Source: Bacteroidetes bacterium CG2_30_33_31
GTDB lineage: Bacteria; Bacteroidota; Bacteroidia; Bacteroidales; UBA1556
Assembly: GCA_001872625.1 (NCBI GenBank)
Contig: MNXP01000061.1
Span: 1 to 60,724, forward strand
Reading direction: 5' to 3'
DNA length: 60,724 nucleotides
Positions within the stretch are counted from its first letter, which is position 1, and every line of letters begins with the position of its first letter. The notes under the pieces are model-generated. The model saw nothing but the letters and a program-made list of their open reading frames with translations, made no database searches and had not been told where the DNA came from. The translations under genes and the position numbers were made by a program. This document shows, in pieces, positions 8,059 through 16,350 of this stretch.

Positions 8059-8991
8059 TTACACTTGACTATTAATAATTTTGGGTGTATATGAATTGCT
8101 AACTATTTGCATATATTTTTTAGAGAAAATTATATCGGTTTTTCCGAGATTAATACCTCCCCAACCTGTTTGTGATATTACTACTTCTCTATTGTTTTGA
8201 TTTGTAACAATTTCGGCTTTTTCTAAGAAAGTATGGGTATGCCCTCCAATAATTATATCGGTATTTGAGGTTGCTTTTGCCAATTTTATATCGCTCACTT
8301 TATCTGTTTCATATTCAAAACCTAAATGTGAAATGGCGATAATAATATTACAACCTTTTTCCTTTAGCAGTTTTTCATAGCTCAAAGCCGTTTCTATGGG
8401 GTCTAGGTAAATTGATTTGCCATAGTTTTTTTCAAAAACAAGACCTTTTAATTCTATTCCTAAGCCATAGACGCCAATCTTAATTCCAGATTTTTCAAAA
8501 ATTTTATAATCAATAGTTTTTCCAGACATCGGGGTCCTGGAGAAATCATAATTGGAGCAAATAAATGGGAATCCAGCCTTAGAAATTTGTGAGCTAAGAT
8601 TATCCAAACCGTTGTCAAATTCATGATTGCCAATTGTAGCAGCATCATAGCCCATTTCTGTCATAAGTTTTATTTCCAAGGCTCCGTGATATTCATTATA
8701 ATAAGGTGTTCCTTGAAAAATGTCGCCTGCGTCTAAAAGTATTACTTCATTGCCAAGATTTCTAATTTTTTTAATAAGTGCAGCCCTTTTGGCCATTCCA
8801 CCCATTCCTGGATTGTGTTTATCTGTCGATGGAAATGGCTCTATTCGGCTATGCATGTCGTTGGTACTCAATATTGTAATAGTAATATTTTTTGATTTAT
8901 CTTCTGCAAAAAGATTTAAAGGAAGGCTTCCCAAACCTAAGACTATTCCAGTGCTACCAGCAATTTTAATAAATTTTCTTCGGTTAATCAT
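8059..8991 (-). CDS. Metallophosphatase, 5'-nucleotidase (UshA) N-terminal domain, Tat signal
   Basis: 310 residues. The N-terminus MINRRKFIKIAGSTG is a twin-arginine signal, then a calcineurin-like phosphoesterase fold with metal-ligand motifs STNDMH (Asp45, His47), LLDAGDIFQGT, IGNHEFD and GGHTH. This corresponds to the catalytic N-terminal domain of UshA/CpdB-type 5'-nucleotidases, which hydrolyse nucleotides outside the cytoplasm (established). The substrate-binding C-terminal domain is absent here and is encoded by the preceding gene, whose stop overlaps this start by one base (TAATG). Together they make a two-polypeptide nucleotidase. Export of one half by Tat and the other as a lipoprotein is notable. 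Substrate assignment is by family. Confidence 0.88.
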   Translation of the reverse strand: MINRRKFIKIAGSTGIVLGLGSLPLNLFAEDKSKNITITILSTNDMHSRIEPFPSTDKHNPGMGGMAKRAALIKKIRNLGNEVILLDAGDIFQGTPYYNEYHGALEIKLMTEMGYDAATIGNHEFDNGLDNLSSQISKAGFPFICSNYDFSRTPMSGKTIDYKIFEKSGIKIGVYGLGIELKGLVFEKNYGKSIYLDPIETALSYEKLLKEKGCNIIIAISHLGFEYETDKVSDIKLAKATSNTDIIIGGHTHTFLEKAEIVTNQNNREVVISQTGWGGINLGKTDIIFSKKYMQIVSNSYTPKIINSQV

Positions 8992-9794
8992 TATCGTAAT
9001 AATTTGATTCGTTTTTCATTGGAAGCAATTATTTTTCTCCCTTTTGAACTTTCTTTTTTAATATAATTTATCATCGCATCTCTAAGTAAAAGTCCTGTGT
9101 CAAAGCTTGCGAGAGGATTCTGCAAAAAGTTCATTTTATCACCACCACTTGCTAAATAGTCGGATGTTAATACAAAATATGATTTTGATTTGTCAAAATC
9201 TTTCCCATTAATTTTTGCATTTCTGTATTTATTTTTTGCTACTTCAATTGTACAGCCTGCAATTGGCTGTCCTCCAGTAAATGCAATATATTTGAATATT
9301 GAATCAACTTTCTCCCCTGAAAGTTTTAGAATCACAAGTTCATTATCAAATGGCATCATCTGATAAACATCAGCAAGAGTTATCTTCCCATTGGGCAAAG
9401 AATAGCGCAATCCACCATAGTTGAGCAAACAAAAATCGGGTGTATGATTGGTATTTTTTGTTGCCAATTTGGCTTCCTCCATTAGCATATCAGCAGAAAG
9501 ATTATTCAAAAGTCCATTAGGTTGTTGTTTGAAAATCTCGCTATCAGTATAGCCAATTTGCACCGTCATGCTTGAATCTAAATGCGATTTATATGGAGCA
9601 ATTTCTTTATACATATTGCTATCAATATTTGCTATGCTTGAAGAATTTACTGGAATATATTCGGTTTTAGTTGAAAAAGAAATATCTGAATTATTTAAAT
9701 CATTATTGCAAGAGTTAATAAATATTGTTGATAATGAAATAGTAATCAGAAGCTTGACAAAAGATGCTTCTCTGATAATTTTGTTTGCAATCAT
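8991..9794 (-). CDS. 5'-nucleotidase C-terminal domain lipoprotein
   Basis: 267 residues. A hydrophobic N-terminus ends in a lipobox-like INSC with Cys29, so a lipoprotein is likely. Residues about 75-260 match the 5'-nucleotidase C-terminal domain: LLNYGGLRYSLPNGKITLADVYQMMPFDNELV and a C-terminal SDYLASGGD segment (nucleoside-binding region in UshA). It has no phosphoesterase motifs; the partner with the catalytic domain begins on the last base of this gene. Splitting UshA into two adjacent genes is seen in Bacteroidota. The order (C-terminal domain first) is the reverse of the single-chain enzyme. Confidence 0.85.
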   Translation of the reverse strand: MIANKIIREASFVKLLITISLSTIFINSCNNDLNNSDISFSTKTEYIPVNSSSIANIDSNMYKEIAPYKSHLDSSMTVQIGYTDSEIFKQQPNGLLNNLSADMLMEEAKLATKNTNHTPDFCLLNYGGLRYSLPNGKITLADVYQMMPFDNELVILKLSGEKVDSIFKYIAFTGGQPIAGCTIEVAKNKYRNAKINGKDFDKSKSYFVLTSDYLASGGDKMNFLQNPLASFDTGLLLRDAMINYIKKESSKGRKIIASNEKRIKLLR

Positions 9795-9886
9795 GAATTG
9801 AGTTATTAAAAAAATAAAATTGTGGTATATAAGCCTTGCAAGGCAAAAATACTAATTTTGCTGTATTCAAAATAATTATTTTTATA

Positions 9887-10300
9887 ATGATTGTCAGCGA
9901 AATTAAATTAAGAGTAAGATATGGAGAAACAGACCAAATGGGCTTTGTTTATTACGGAAATTATCCTGAATATTATGAAGTAGGTCGTACTGAAGCATTA
10001 AGAACTTTAGGAACTTCATACAAGGAATTGGAAGATAATGGAATTTTTATGCCAGTAATTAATATGAGCATAAAATACATTAAACCAGGAAAGTACGATG
10101 ATTTATTGACAATAAAAACCATTATAAATGAGTTGCCTCGAACTCGAATGAATTTCATATATGAGATTTATAATCAGCAAAATGAAATGATAAATCGAGG
10201 AGAGACTACTTTGATATTTTTGTCAAAAGAAAAAAATAAACCTATTATTTGTCCCGAATGGCTAAATAAAATTTTTAAAAAATCGTTTCAAGAAATATAA
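9887..10300 (+). CDS. Acyl-CoA thioesterase, YbgC/4-hydroxybenzoyl-CoA thioesterase family
   Basis: 137 residues from the chosen ATG at 9887; an in-frame ATG at 9836 would add a 17-residue hydrophobic stretch not typical of the family. Hot-dog fold signature: RVRYGETDQMGFVYYGNYPEYYEVGR, with the catalytic-type Asp in ETDQMG and the following tyrosine. These enzymes hydrolyse acyl-CoA or acyl-ACP thioesters in the cytoplasm; the E. coli homologue works with the Tol-Pal system, but no tol genes are present here. It stands alone, divergent from the nucleotidase genes. Confidence 0.88.
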   Translation: MIVSEIKLRVRYGETDQMGFVYYGNYPEYYEVGRTEALRTLGTSYKELEDNGIFMPVINMSIKYIKPGKYDDLLTIKTIINELPRTRMNFIYEIYNQQNEMINRGETTLIFLSKEKNKPIICPEWLNKIFKKSFQEI

Positions 10301-10633
10301 ATCTATCTACTCATTCGACTTATTAAAAGCACGAACAAACACATCTAATATTTTGTAAATAATTAGTTTTCAATATTATATTAAATTATACTTATTCGGA
10401 TGTAGATTAAGAAATAGAGTATGCCAATAATTAAATTAAAGATGTAAATGAACCTTTAATATTAGATGGTGAACATTAAATATTTAATATTAATTTGCTT
10501 AATTAGAGCTCATTCGCTAACTGAGGAGCGTTTCAAGACTATAAAAATTCCAATTAATTCAGATTAGGCTATCTTTCATTTTAAACTAATAAAGTGAGTT
10601 GCCGCGAATGATGAAAAATTTGAGAGAGGTAGT
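10301..10633. other. Intergenic region, nothing recognised
   Basis: About 330 AT-rich bases. No ORF with coding character, no strong hairpin with a T-tract and no RNA motif was seen. Confidence 0.4.
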
Positions 10634-10876
10634 TTATAAAATTATCAAAATTAGGAAAAGTAAAAGAAATGGCATTGTAATTAATATTGCCAAATTTATT
10701 AAGCATCCTTTTGAGGTTTTATTATAAACTTTGTTGTACAAAAACTTTTTCGGGTTTGATACCCAGCCATAACCATTAGGCATTTTCAATCCCATATTTT
10801 GTCTAAGCACACGACTTACCGACGTGCGAGCCGAAATGCGCTTGGTGATAGATGGAATACGAAAACCAATTTTCAT
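10634..10876 (-). CDS. Small conserved hypothetical protein with C-terminal membrane segment
   Basis: 80 residues. The basic N-terminal half (SITKRISARTS... then a GYGWVSNPKKFLYNKVYNKTS block at about 35-57) resembles a family of small basic proteins ending in NPKK-x-YNKVYNKT that I recall from several phyla. The last about 20 residues (LAILITMPFLLLFLILIIL) form a transmembrane helix. Function unknown. It stands alone, divergent from the hydrolase-like gene. The recognisable block and the clean hydrophobic tail support a real gene rather than a chance ORF. Confidence 0.55.
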   Translation of the reverse strand: MKIGFRIPSITKRISARTSVSRVLRQNMGLKMPNGYGWVSNPKKFLYNKVYNKTSKGCLINLAILITMPFLLLFLILIIL

Positions 10877-11048
10877 ACTTATTTAATTTAAAATCAATTT
10901 TGCTAAAGTAGTTTGAAATTCATAATGTTTAATTTATAGTTCACTTTTTTTAATTTTTCTTTTATGATAAAATCCCATTAAAAAGCTTTACTAATTATTA
11001 ATACTTTAGCAAATCTAAATTAACATTAAAAATCATTAGGAAATCTTT

Positions 11049-11864
11049 ATGAAAAAATTTACTGTCTTACTTCTAATTACCACTATTTCAGTGGTTATAA
11101 TGTCATTAAAACCAGAAAAGGAATATACAATCTCGCCAAGTGATTTTGGTGTCAAATACCGAGATGTGAGTTTTGCTACCAAAGATGGGGTGAATCTTAA
11201 GGGATGGTATTTTAGCGCAGAAAAAACTTCTGGAACTGTTGTGGTTCTCAGCAATGATGGAGAAGGCAATATGTCTACGATGATAGAAATGGCATCATAT
11301 TTTACCTCAGCAGGTTTCAATGTGCTTACTTATGATTATCGAGGTTTTGGTGGCAGCGACGATTTCAAAATCAATAATAATTTTTTGATTTATCCTCAAT
11401 TTGCCAGCGATCTCGATGCTGCAATTGACTTTGCACATAAAACTTATGGCATCAGCAGAGTTTACTTATATGGAAAAGGAATTGGAGCTTCTTTATCGAT
11501 ATGTGCCTGTAGCGCACGTCGCGATGTTCAAAAAGCTATAGCCGATTCACTATATTCCGATTTGAATTCTTACCAAAAAGCTGTTAAAACAGTTAAAAAT
11601 GAAGATGTTATGATTCCTTTGGCTTATGATAAAATGTTGCTTGAGCCTAAATATGCTCTTGCTGGAAAATATGCCAATACCAGTAAATATTTGCTTATTA
11701 ATGGCGATGATGATTTGCTATTTACATCAAAAGAAATGAAAAATTTGGCTAAAATTAATAATGATAATGTAGAGATACAATCAATAAAAAAGGCAGATTA
11801 TACCAATACTTTTTCAAAGGATAAAGCAGCATATTTTGAAATAATAAAGGCATTTATAAATTAA
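11049..11864 (+). CDS. Secreted alpha/beta-hydrolase-fold protein lacking the nucleophile serine
   Basis: 271 residues with an N-terminal signal-like segment (1-19). The alpha/beta-hydrolase core is clear: a beta strand TVVVLSNDGEG, a YDYRGFGGSDD oxyanion-type loop near residues 95-105, the nucleophile elbow at 141-147, and LLINGDDDLLF near the acid position. The elbow reads Y-G-K-G-I-G-A, where active enzymes have GxSxG: residue 144 is Gly (codon GGA at 11478-11480) instead of Ser. Either the protein is a non-catalytic homologue or it uses another chemistry. It is 9 bases upstream of the DUF2279 gene and probably co-transcribed with it and the DUF2027-Smr gene. Confidence 0.75.
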   Translation: MKKFTVLLLITTISVVIMSLKPEKEYTISPSDFGVKYRDVSFATKDGVNLKGWYFSAEKTSGTVVVLSNDGEGNMSTMIEMASYFTSAGFNVLTYDYRGFGGSDDFKINNNFLIYPQFASDLDAAIDFAHKTYGISRVYLYGKGIGASLSICACSARRDVQKAIADSLYSDLNSYQKAVKTVKNEDVMIPLAYDKMLLEPKYALAGKYANTSKYLLINGDDDLLFTSKEMKNLAKINNDNVEIQSIKKADYTNTFSKDKAAYFEIIKAFIN

Positions 11865-11873
11865 TTCTCAACC

Positions 11874-12776
11874 ATGAAAGGCTTTTTTGGAAGCGTATTA
11901 ATCTTGCCTATAATGCTATTTTATAGTAATTTGCATTCGCAAATATTGCCTGCTGATACAGTTTTTCATCAAAAGCGTTTTGCTGTGGTTGCTTCTGTAG
12001 AAGGTGTTTTATACACAGGCTCGTTAGCGTGGTTATATTCTAATTGGTACAATAAATTTACGAAATCAAGTTTTCATACTTTCAATGATAACACAGAATG
12101 GCTTCAAATGGATAAAGCTGGTCATAGCTTTACTTCCTACACTTTTGGTAGAGCTGCTTATGATTTGATGCGATATATAGGCGTAAAAGAAAATAAAGCA
12201 CTAATTTTTGGTGGAGGTTTGGGATTAATTTATCTGTCAACAGTTGAAATTTTTGATGGTGTTTCGAGTAGCTGGGGATTTTCTTTTGGCGATATGGCTG
12301 CAAATACTTTTGGTACAGCTCTTTTTGTGAGTCAACAGATGGTTTGGAAAGAACAAAGGCTACTGATAAAATATAGTTTTCATTCCACTTCTTTCCCTCA
12401 ATATCGTCCTAATACTCTTGGCTCTACCACATTAGAAAATATTTTGAAAGATTATAATGGTCAAACTTATTGGCTTTCGGCCAATATATCTAACTTTTTG
12501 CCAGAGTCTTTTACTTTTCCTAAGTGGCTCAATTTGGCTGTGGGCTATGGCGTAGATGGTTTACTTGGTGGTTATGCGAATCCACAAAATTCTCAAACAC
12601 CAATTTTTGACCGTTCTCGCCAATATTATCTTGCATTGGATGTAGATTTAACAAAGATAAAAACTGATAATCAGTTTCTTAAGTTTCTTTTCAATACTTT
12701 TAGTTTTTTAAAAATACCACTTCCTGCAGTTCAATTTGGAACTAAAGGCACGGCATTTTATCCTATATATTTCTAA
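11874..12776 (+). CDS. DUF2279 family envelope protein
   Basis: 300 residues with an N-terminal signal peptide (GSVLILPIMLFYSNLHSQ). The segment WLQMDKAGHSFTSYTFGRAAYDL (about 80-102) and the Gly-rich helix with LSTVEIFDGVSSSWGFSFGDMAANTFG (about 121-147) are the hallmark of DUF2279, an uncharacterised family common in Bacteroidota. The second half is beta-rich and probably outer-membrane associated (LNLAVGYGVDGLLGGY). Function unknown. It is in a compact plus-strand run with the preceding hydrolase-like gene (9-base gap) and the following Smr-domain gene (18-base gap). Confidence 0.8.
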   Translation: MKGFFGSVLILPIMLFYSNLHSQILPADTVFHQKRFAVVASVEGVLYTGSLAWLYSNWYNKFTKSSFHTFNDNTEWLQMDKAGHSFTSYTFGRAAYDLMRYIGVKENKALIFGGGLGLIYLSTVEIFDGVSSSWGFSFGDMAANTFGTALFVSQQMVWKEQRLLIKYSFHSTSFPQYRPNTLGSTTLENILKDYNGQTYWLSANISNFLPESFTFPKWLNLAVGYGVDGLLGGYANPQNSQTPIFDRSRQYYLALDVDLTKIKTDNQFLKFLFNTFSFLKIPLPAVQFGTKGTAFYPIYF

Positions 12777-12794
12777 AATAATAATATAAATATT

Positions 12795-13898
12795 ATGAAA
12801 TTTCAAATTGGTGATAGAGTAAAATTTCTTAACGAAAAGGGTGGGGGTGTGGTGTCCGAAATTCTTGGAATAAATCTCGTAAATGTTACAACTACTGATG
12901 GTTTCGAAATTCCTTACTCGGCAAAAGATTTGATTTCTGTGGAAGAAAATAGCGCTACCACAAGAATGTTCAATACCGACGTGGCTGATACCAAAAATAT
13001 AAAGATTGAGAAGCCCAAAACATTTCTCGATAATTCTTCCTTTGCGTCAGATTCCTTAATTCTTTATCCCTCGCAAAAAAAATCTGAGAATTATGCTGCT
13101 TATTTAGCCTTTGTTCCTCACGATCAAGCTTGGCTGATTTCAGGCGATATGAGTATTTATTTGATTAATGTTTCCGAATTTTCGTTGTATGTGGTTGTAT
13201 ATCAAAAAAATGAAAATGATTTTAAGAAAATTATTTCTACTGAAATAAAGCCTTTTAGTAGATATTTAATTGCAGAAATGCGCCGCGATGACTTGAATTT
13301 TTGGGAAAATACACTTATTCAAACCTTGATAATACACAATTCTTCGACTCAAATTTATGCTCCAATCGACACTGAATTGGAAGTCAGAGGTAGTAAATTT
13401 TACAAAGATACAGCATATCAAAATGTTGACTATATGAAGGAAAAATCTGTCATATTTCGTCTGTTCAATTTTAGGGATTTGGCAATAATTCACCAACTTA
13501 AAGAAAAAACTAAAAAAGTAAATGAAATAATCGCCACTGTAGTGAAGCAATCAGAACGCAATGATGAAATATTGAAATACAAAACCACTGATAATATGGC
13601 AGTTGTAGATATGCATATTTGGGAACTTGTCGATGACCTTTCTTCAATGACTGACCATGAAATGCTCTTAACGCAGATAGATTATTTTAATAAATGCTTG
13701 CTTTCGGCTATTGAACATCACTTTCTAAAAGTTGTGTTTATCCATGGTGTTGGCAAGGGTAGATTGAAAGAAGAAATAAAGGAAATTCTTGATGAAAAGG
13801 AGATTCAATATCGCCCTGCATCAATGCGCGATTATGGAGTAGGAGCTACAGAAGTTTCGATTCCTCAGAATTATAATAAAACATCTGCAAAATTTTAA
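12795..13898 (+). CDS. DUF2027 domain protein with C-terminal Smr domain
   Basis: 367 residues. The N-terminal 60 residues (GDRVKFLNEKGGGVVSEI...) form a small KOW/SH3-like beta domain, the middle is DUF2027, and the C-terminus (about 285-365) is a Smr domain with the motif HGVGKGRLKEEI near residue 316. Smr domains, as in MutS2, are nucleic-acid nucleases or binding modules (established). The cellular role of the DUF2027-Smr architecture is unknown to me. No signal peptide, so cytoplasmic. Last gene of a three-gene run. Confidence 0.85.
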   Translation: MKFQIGDRVKFLNEKGGGVVSEILGINLVNVTTTDGFEIPYSAKDLISVEENSATTRMFNTDVADTKNIKIEKPKTFLDNSSFASDSLILYPSQKKSENYAAYLAFVPHDQAWLISGDMSIYLINVSEFSLYVVVYQKNENDFKKIISTEIKPFSRYLIAEMRRDDLNFWENTLIQTLIIHNSSTQIYAPIDTELEVRGSKFYKDTAYQNVDYMKEKSVIFRLFNFRDLAIIHQLKEKTKKVNEIIATVVKQSERNDEILKYKTTDNMAVVDMHIWELVDDLSSMTDHEMLLTQIDYFNKCLLSAIEHHFLKVVFIHGVGKGRLKEEIKEILDEKEIQYRPASMRDYGVGATEVSIPQNYNKTSAKF

Positions 13899-14132
13899 AA
13901 TTTCATTTTCTATTAGCATAATTCGACGTTTTTACAACAAAATAAAAAGAAAATAATAGCAAATCTCGATGTTTATCTCACTATAAATCTACTTTAAGTC
14001 ATTATTATTGTTAGTATTATATATAGATTTATAGATATGATATTTATTATTTTTCAAATTTGACATTTTAAATTATTTCAAAGTAACTTCGCAACTAAAT
14101 TAATTATTATATTTATGTATTAAATTTTCTTT

Positions 14133-14957
14133 ATGAAAAAAACCAACAAATTAAAAGTATTTTTTTTGCTCTTCGGTTTATTATTCACTATTTCAATTAG
14201 CAATTTAAAAGCACAAACCGCAGGAACAATGACCTTTACCTTCACACAAACTGCTGTGAATGCGCAAGCTACAAAAAATGTTATGGCAATCTGGATTGAA
14301 GATGCCAATGGTACTTTTGTAAAAACCAGAGCACGTTTTTGGTCCGCAGGAACTAACGACCATTTGCCAAGCTGGGTAACAAAATCTGGTCAAAATACAG
14401 CACCAGACGCAATTACTGGCGCTACTTTAACATCTTCTACAACAATGAAAGCTTTCGGCACCAAAACTATTACTTGGGACGGGAAAAATGCTGCTGGAAC
14501 ACTTATGCCCGATGGCAATTATAAAGTTATAGTCGAAAGTTCTTGGTGTAAACCAGAACCAGCAAATGGATCTCATAAATTCTTGAGTACTTTCACCTTT
14601 GCCAAAGGTACTACAGCTTCTACAGTTACACCAACAGATGCTAACCTCACATCCATTTCAGTGGCTTGGGCTCCAAGTTCAGTCTCAATTGACAAAACTT
14701 TTGTAAACATTGATTTAGATGTATTTCCAAATCCAACAACCGGTATGGTTAATCTTAATTTCAAAAAAGCTATTGTTTTAGATAAAATTAATGTATATTC
14801 TATTGCAGGCAAATTGGTTTATTCTGAGCAAGTTAAACAATCAATTAGCAGCCAAAAGAGTTTTGACTTATCAAACTTAACTGATGGCATTTATTTGATG
14901 GAAGTTATTTCAACTGATAAAACATCAACTATTAAAAAGATTGTCATAAACAGATAA
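14133..14957 (+). CDS. Secreted DUF2271 protein with T9SS sorting domain and flavinylation-like motif
   Basis: 274 residues: signal peptide (1-27, ending LKAQ), a DUF2271 domain (about 29-165), then a type A T9SS C-terminal sorting domain (about 188-274; FPNPTTGMVNLNF, DGIYLMEV, KIVINR). Residues 92-98 read DAITGAT, resembling the D-x-x-(S/T)-G-A-(T/S) motif that ApbE flavin transferases modify with FMN. DUF2271 has been linked to extracytoplasmic redox gene clusters (from memory). Flavin binding here is inference, and no apbE gene is in the window. A strong terminator follows, so the gene is transcribed alone. A paralogue-like lipoprotein is at 57038-57778. Confidence 0.82.
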   Translation: MKKTNKLKVFFLLFGLLFTISISNLKAQTAGTMTFTFTQTAVNAQATKNVMAIWIEDANGTFVKTRARFWSAGTNDHLPSWVTKSGQNTAPDAITGATLTSSTTMKAFGTKTITWDGKNAAGTLMPDGNYKVIVESSWCKPEPANGSHKFLSTFTFAKGTTASTVTPTDANLTSISVAWAPSSVSIDKTFVNIDLDVFPNPTTGMVNLNFKKAIVLDKINVYSIAGKLVYSEQVKQSISSQKSFDLSNLTDGIYLMEVISTDKTSTIKKIVINR

Positions 14958-14980
14958 ATGAAAAACATTTTTTATGGCAT

Positions 14981-15015
14981 AAATGCTCTCAGTCTTTACT
15001 GCGAGCATTTTTTTT
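14981..15015 (+). terminator. Intrinsic terminator after the DUF2271 gene
   Basis: An AAATGCTC / GAGCATTT stem (14981-14988 with 15003-15010) is followed by a run of T to 15015. It separates the DUF2271 gene from the RNase P RNA gene. Confidence 0.8.
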
Positions 15016-15052
15016 ATCTATAAATAGTCATAAAATGCTATATTAAAAGAAT

Positions 15053-15060
15053 TACTTTTG
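15053..15060 (+). promoter_or_regulatory. -7 element of the RNase P RNA promoter
   Basis: TACTTTTG matches TAnnTTTG and ends 10 bases before the first base of the RNA's terminal helix P1 at 15071, the spacing expected for a -7 element and its start site. Confidence 0.6.
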
Positions 15061-15070
15061 CCCATTGAAA

Positions 15071-15456
15071 ACGGATTGTGTTTGTCGCTGTTGTACCTTC
15101 GGGTGCGAGAGAGGAAAGTCGGGACATCATAGAGCGCCATACTTCCTAACGGGAAGGGGGCAAAAGGCGTAAAGTCTTTGTTCACAGCAAGTGCCACAGA
15201 AAATAACCGTCCTGCTTTTGCAGGATAAGGGTGAAAATGTGAGGTAAGAGCTCACACCAACGTATGGCAACATGCGCTGGGGGTAAACCTTATGGGATGA
15301 GAGACTAAATATACTGGATATACTTTCGAGTAAGTGAGTTGCTCGCTCAAATGCCAGGGGGTTAGTCGATAGAACCTGCGGGTGACTTCAGGTATAGATA
15401 AATGACAGACTAAGTTCAGCAATGAACCCAAACAGAATCCCGCTTATGCAATCCGT
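15071..15456 (+). ncRNA. rnpB: RNase P RNA, bacterial type A
   Basis: About 386 bases. The ends pair as helix P1 (ACGGATTG at 15071 with CAATCCGT ending at 15456). The universal core elements are present in order: GAGAGGAAAGTCGGGAC near 15110, CACAGAAA near 15194, GGGGTAAACC near 15282, GGGATGAGAGACTAAATA near 15294 and CAGAATCCCGCTTA near 15433. This RNA is the catalytic part of RNase P, which matures tRNA 5' ends. A T-run directly after P1 (15456-15462) acts as terminator. The gene has its own -7 promoter element upstream. Confidence 0.95.
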
Positions 15457-15462
15457 TTTTTT

Positions 15463-15894
15463 ATTTCCTATCTCCATTTGCAAGCATCTTTAAATTAATA
15501 ATCCTTATAAAAACTTCGCTCTTAGATACCTTAAGTAAATAAATTTTTCTGCTCTAAAGATAAAGCTTAGGTAAAAAAATACTCCAAATTTACAATTGGA
15601 ATATCATATTATTTTAATTTTTTTTATAATTTTAAATACATTTGTAAATTGACTGATAAATATTATCGCAATAAATTATAAACCAGTATTTTAAATTAAT
15701 TTATAGAAAGTTATCATTTAAAAAATTTTAATTCTATTGATTTTAATTACATTTTCTGTAAATAGCTCTATATTAGGAATTAAAATAAAAATATTAATAA
15801 AGTAATTAAAATTTACATTTGTAAAAATATATTTAATTTACAAATGTAATGATTAATAATTTTATACATTTGTAAAATTATATACATCATTATT
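15463..15894. other. AT-rich intergenic region holding operator repeats
   Basis: About 430 very AT-rich bases between rnpB and the HTH regulator. The only structured content is the set of TACA-TT-TGTA repeats at 15637-15874, described separately. No ORF or RNA motif was recognised. Confidence 0.6.
15637..15874 (+). promoter_or_regulatory. Four-copy TACATTTGTA operator array upstream of HTH regulator
   Basis: The 10-mer TACATTTGTA occurs at 15637-15646, 15814-15823 and 15865-15874, and in reverse complement (TACAAATGTA) at 15839-15848. Each is palindromic apart from its centre (TACA-NN-TGTA). The three proximal copies lie within 81 bases of the ATG. The copies also contain TACATTTG, a match to the -7 box, so the proximal one at 15865 may double as the promoter core, giving a start about 15 bases before the ATG. 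Repressor binding would then occlude the promoter. Confidence 0.6.
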
Positions 15895-16296
15895 ATGCTA
15901 AATAGAATTAAGAAATTGATTGAAGATAGTGATCTTTCTAACGGCGATTTTGCTGCAAAGATAGACATTCAGGCGTCTTCCCTTTCTCATGTTTTGTCGG
16001 GCAGAAATAAACCAAGTTTGGATTTTGTGATGAAAGTTTTAAATGCTTTTCCAGAGGTGGATGCCGATTGGCTTCTGTTTGGTAAAAATGCAGAAACACA
16101 GAAAATAGTGTCGCCAGTAGTTTCTAATGAAAGTTCGATGACTAAGGAGGAAGAGCAAGTTAATTATGGAGCAGTGGAAAAAGTAAAGCCCGATATTCAG
16201 GCTGTTAAATCATCCTTGGGATTGACTAACAAATCGAATATCGAGCGTATAGTATTTTTCTTTTCTGACGGCAGTTTTAAAGAATATCTGCCTTAA
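15895..16296 (+). CDS. XRE-family HTH transcriptional regulator
   Basis: 133 residues. Residues 1-65 form a lambda-repressor-like helix-turn-helix (NGDFAAKIDIQASSLSHVLSGRNKPSLDFVMKVL) followed by the FP-x-VDADWLLFG segment common in small Bacteroidota XRE regulators. The second half is acidic and low complexity, ending in a short strand-like tail (IERIVFFFSDGSFKEY). There is no protease domain. The operator repeats upstream suggest negative autoregulation (inference). No phage or plasmid genes are adjacent, so its target genes are unknown. Confidence 0.82.
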   Translation: MLNRIKKLIEDSDLSNGDFAAKIDIQASSLSHVLSGRNKPSLDFVMKVLNAFPEVDADWLLFGKNAETQKIVSPVVSNESSMTKEEEQVNYGAVEKVKPDIQAVKSSLGLTNKSNIERIVFFFSDGSFKEYLP

Positions 16297-16350
16297 ATTT
16301 CAATTGATTTGAATAAGTTTTTGGAAATTTAAATAAATCTCAAAATTCAT

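Noticed and set aside
10301-10633. GAGCTCATTCGCTAACTGAGGAGC segment as a possible RNA element
   Set aside because: The pairing is short and has no match to an RNA family that I can name.
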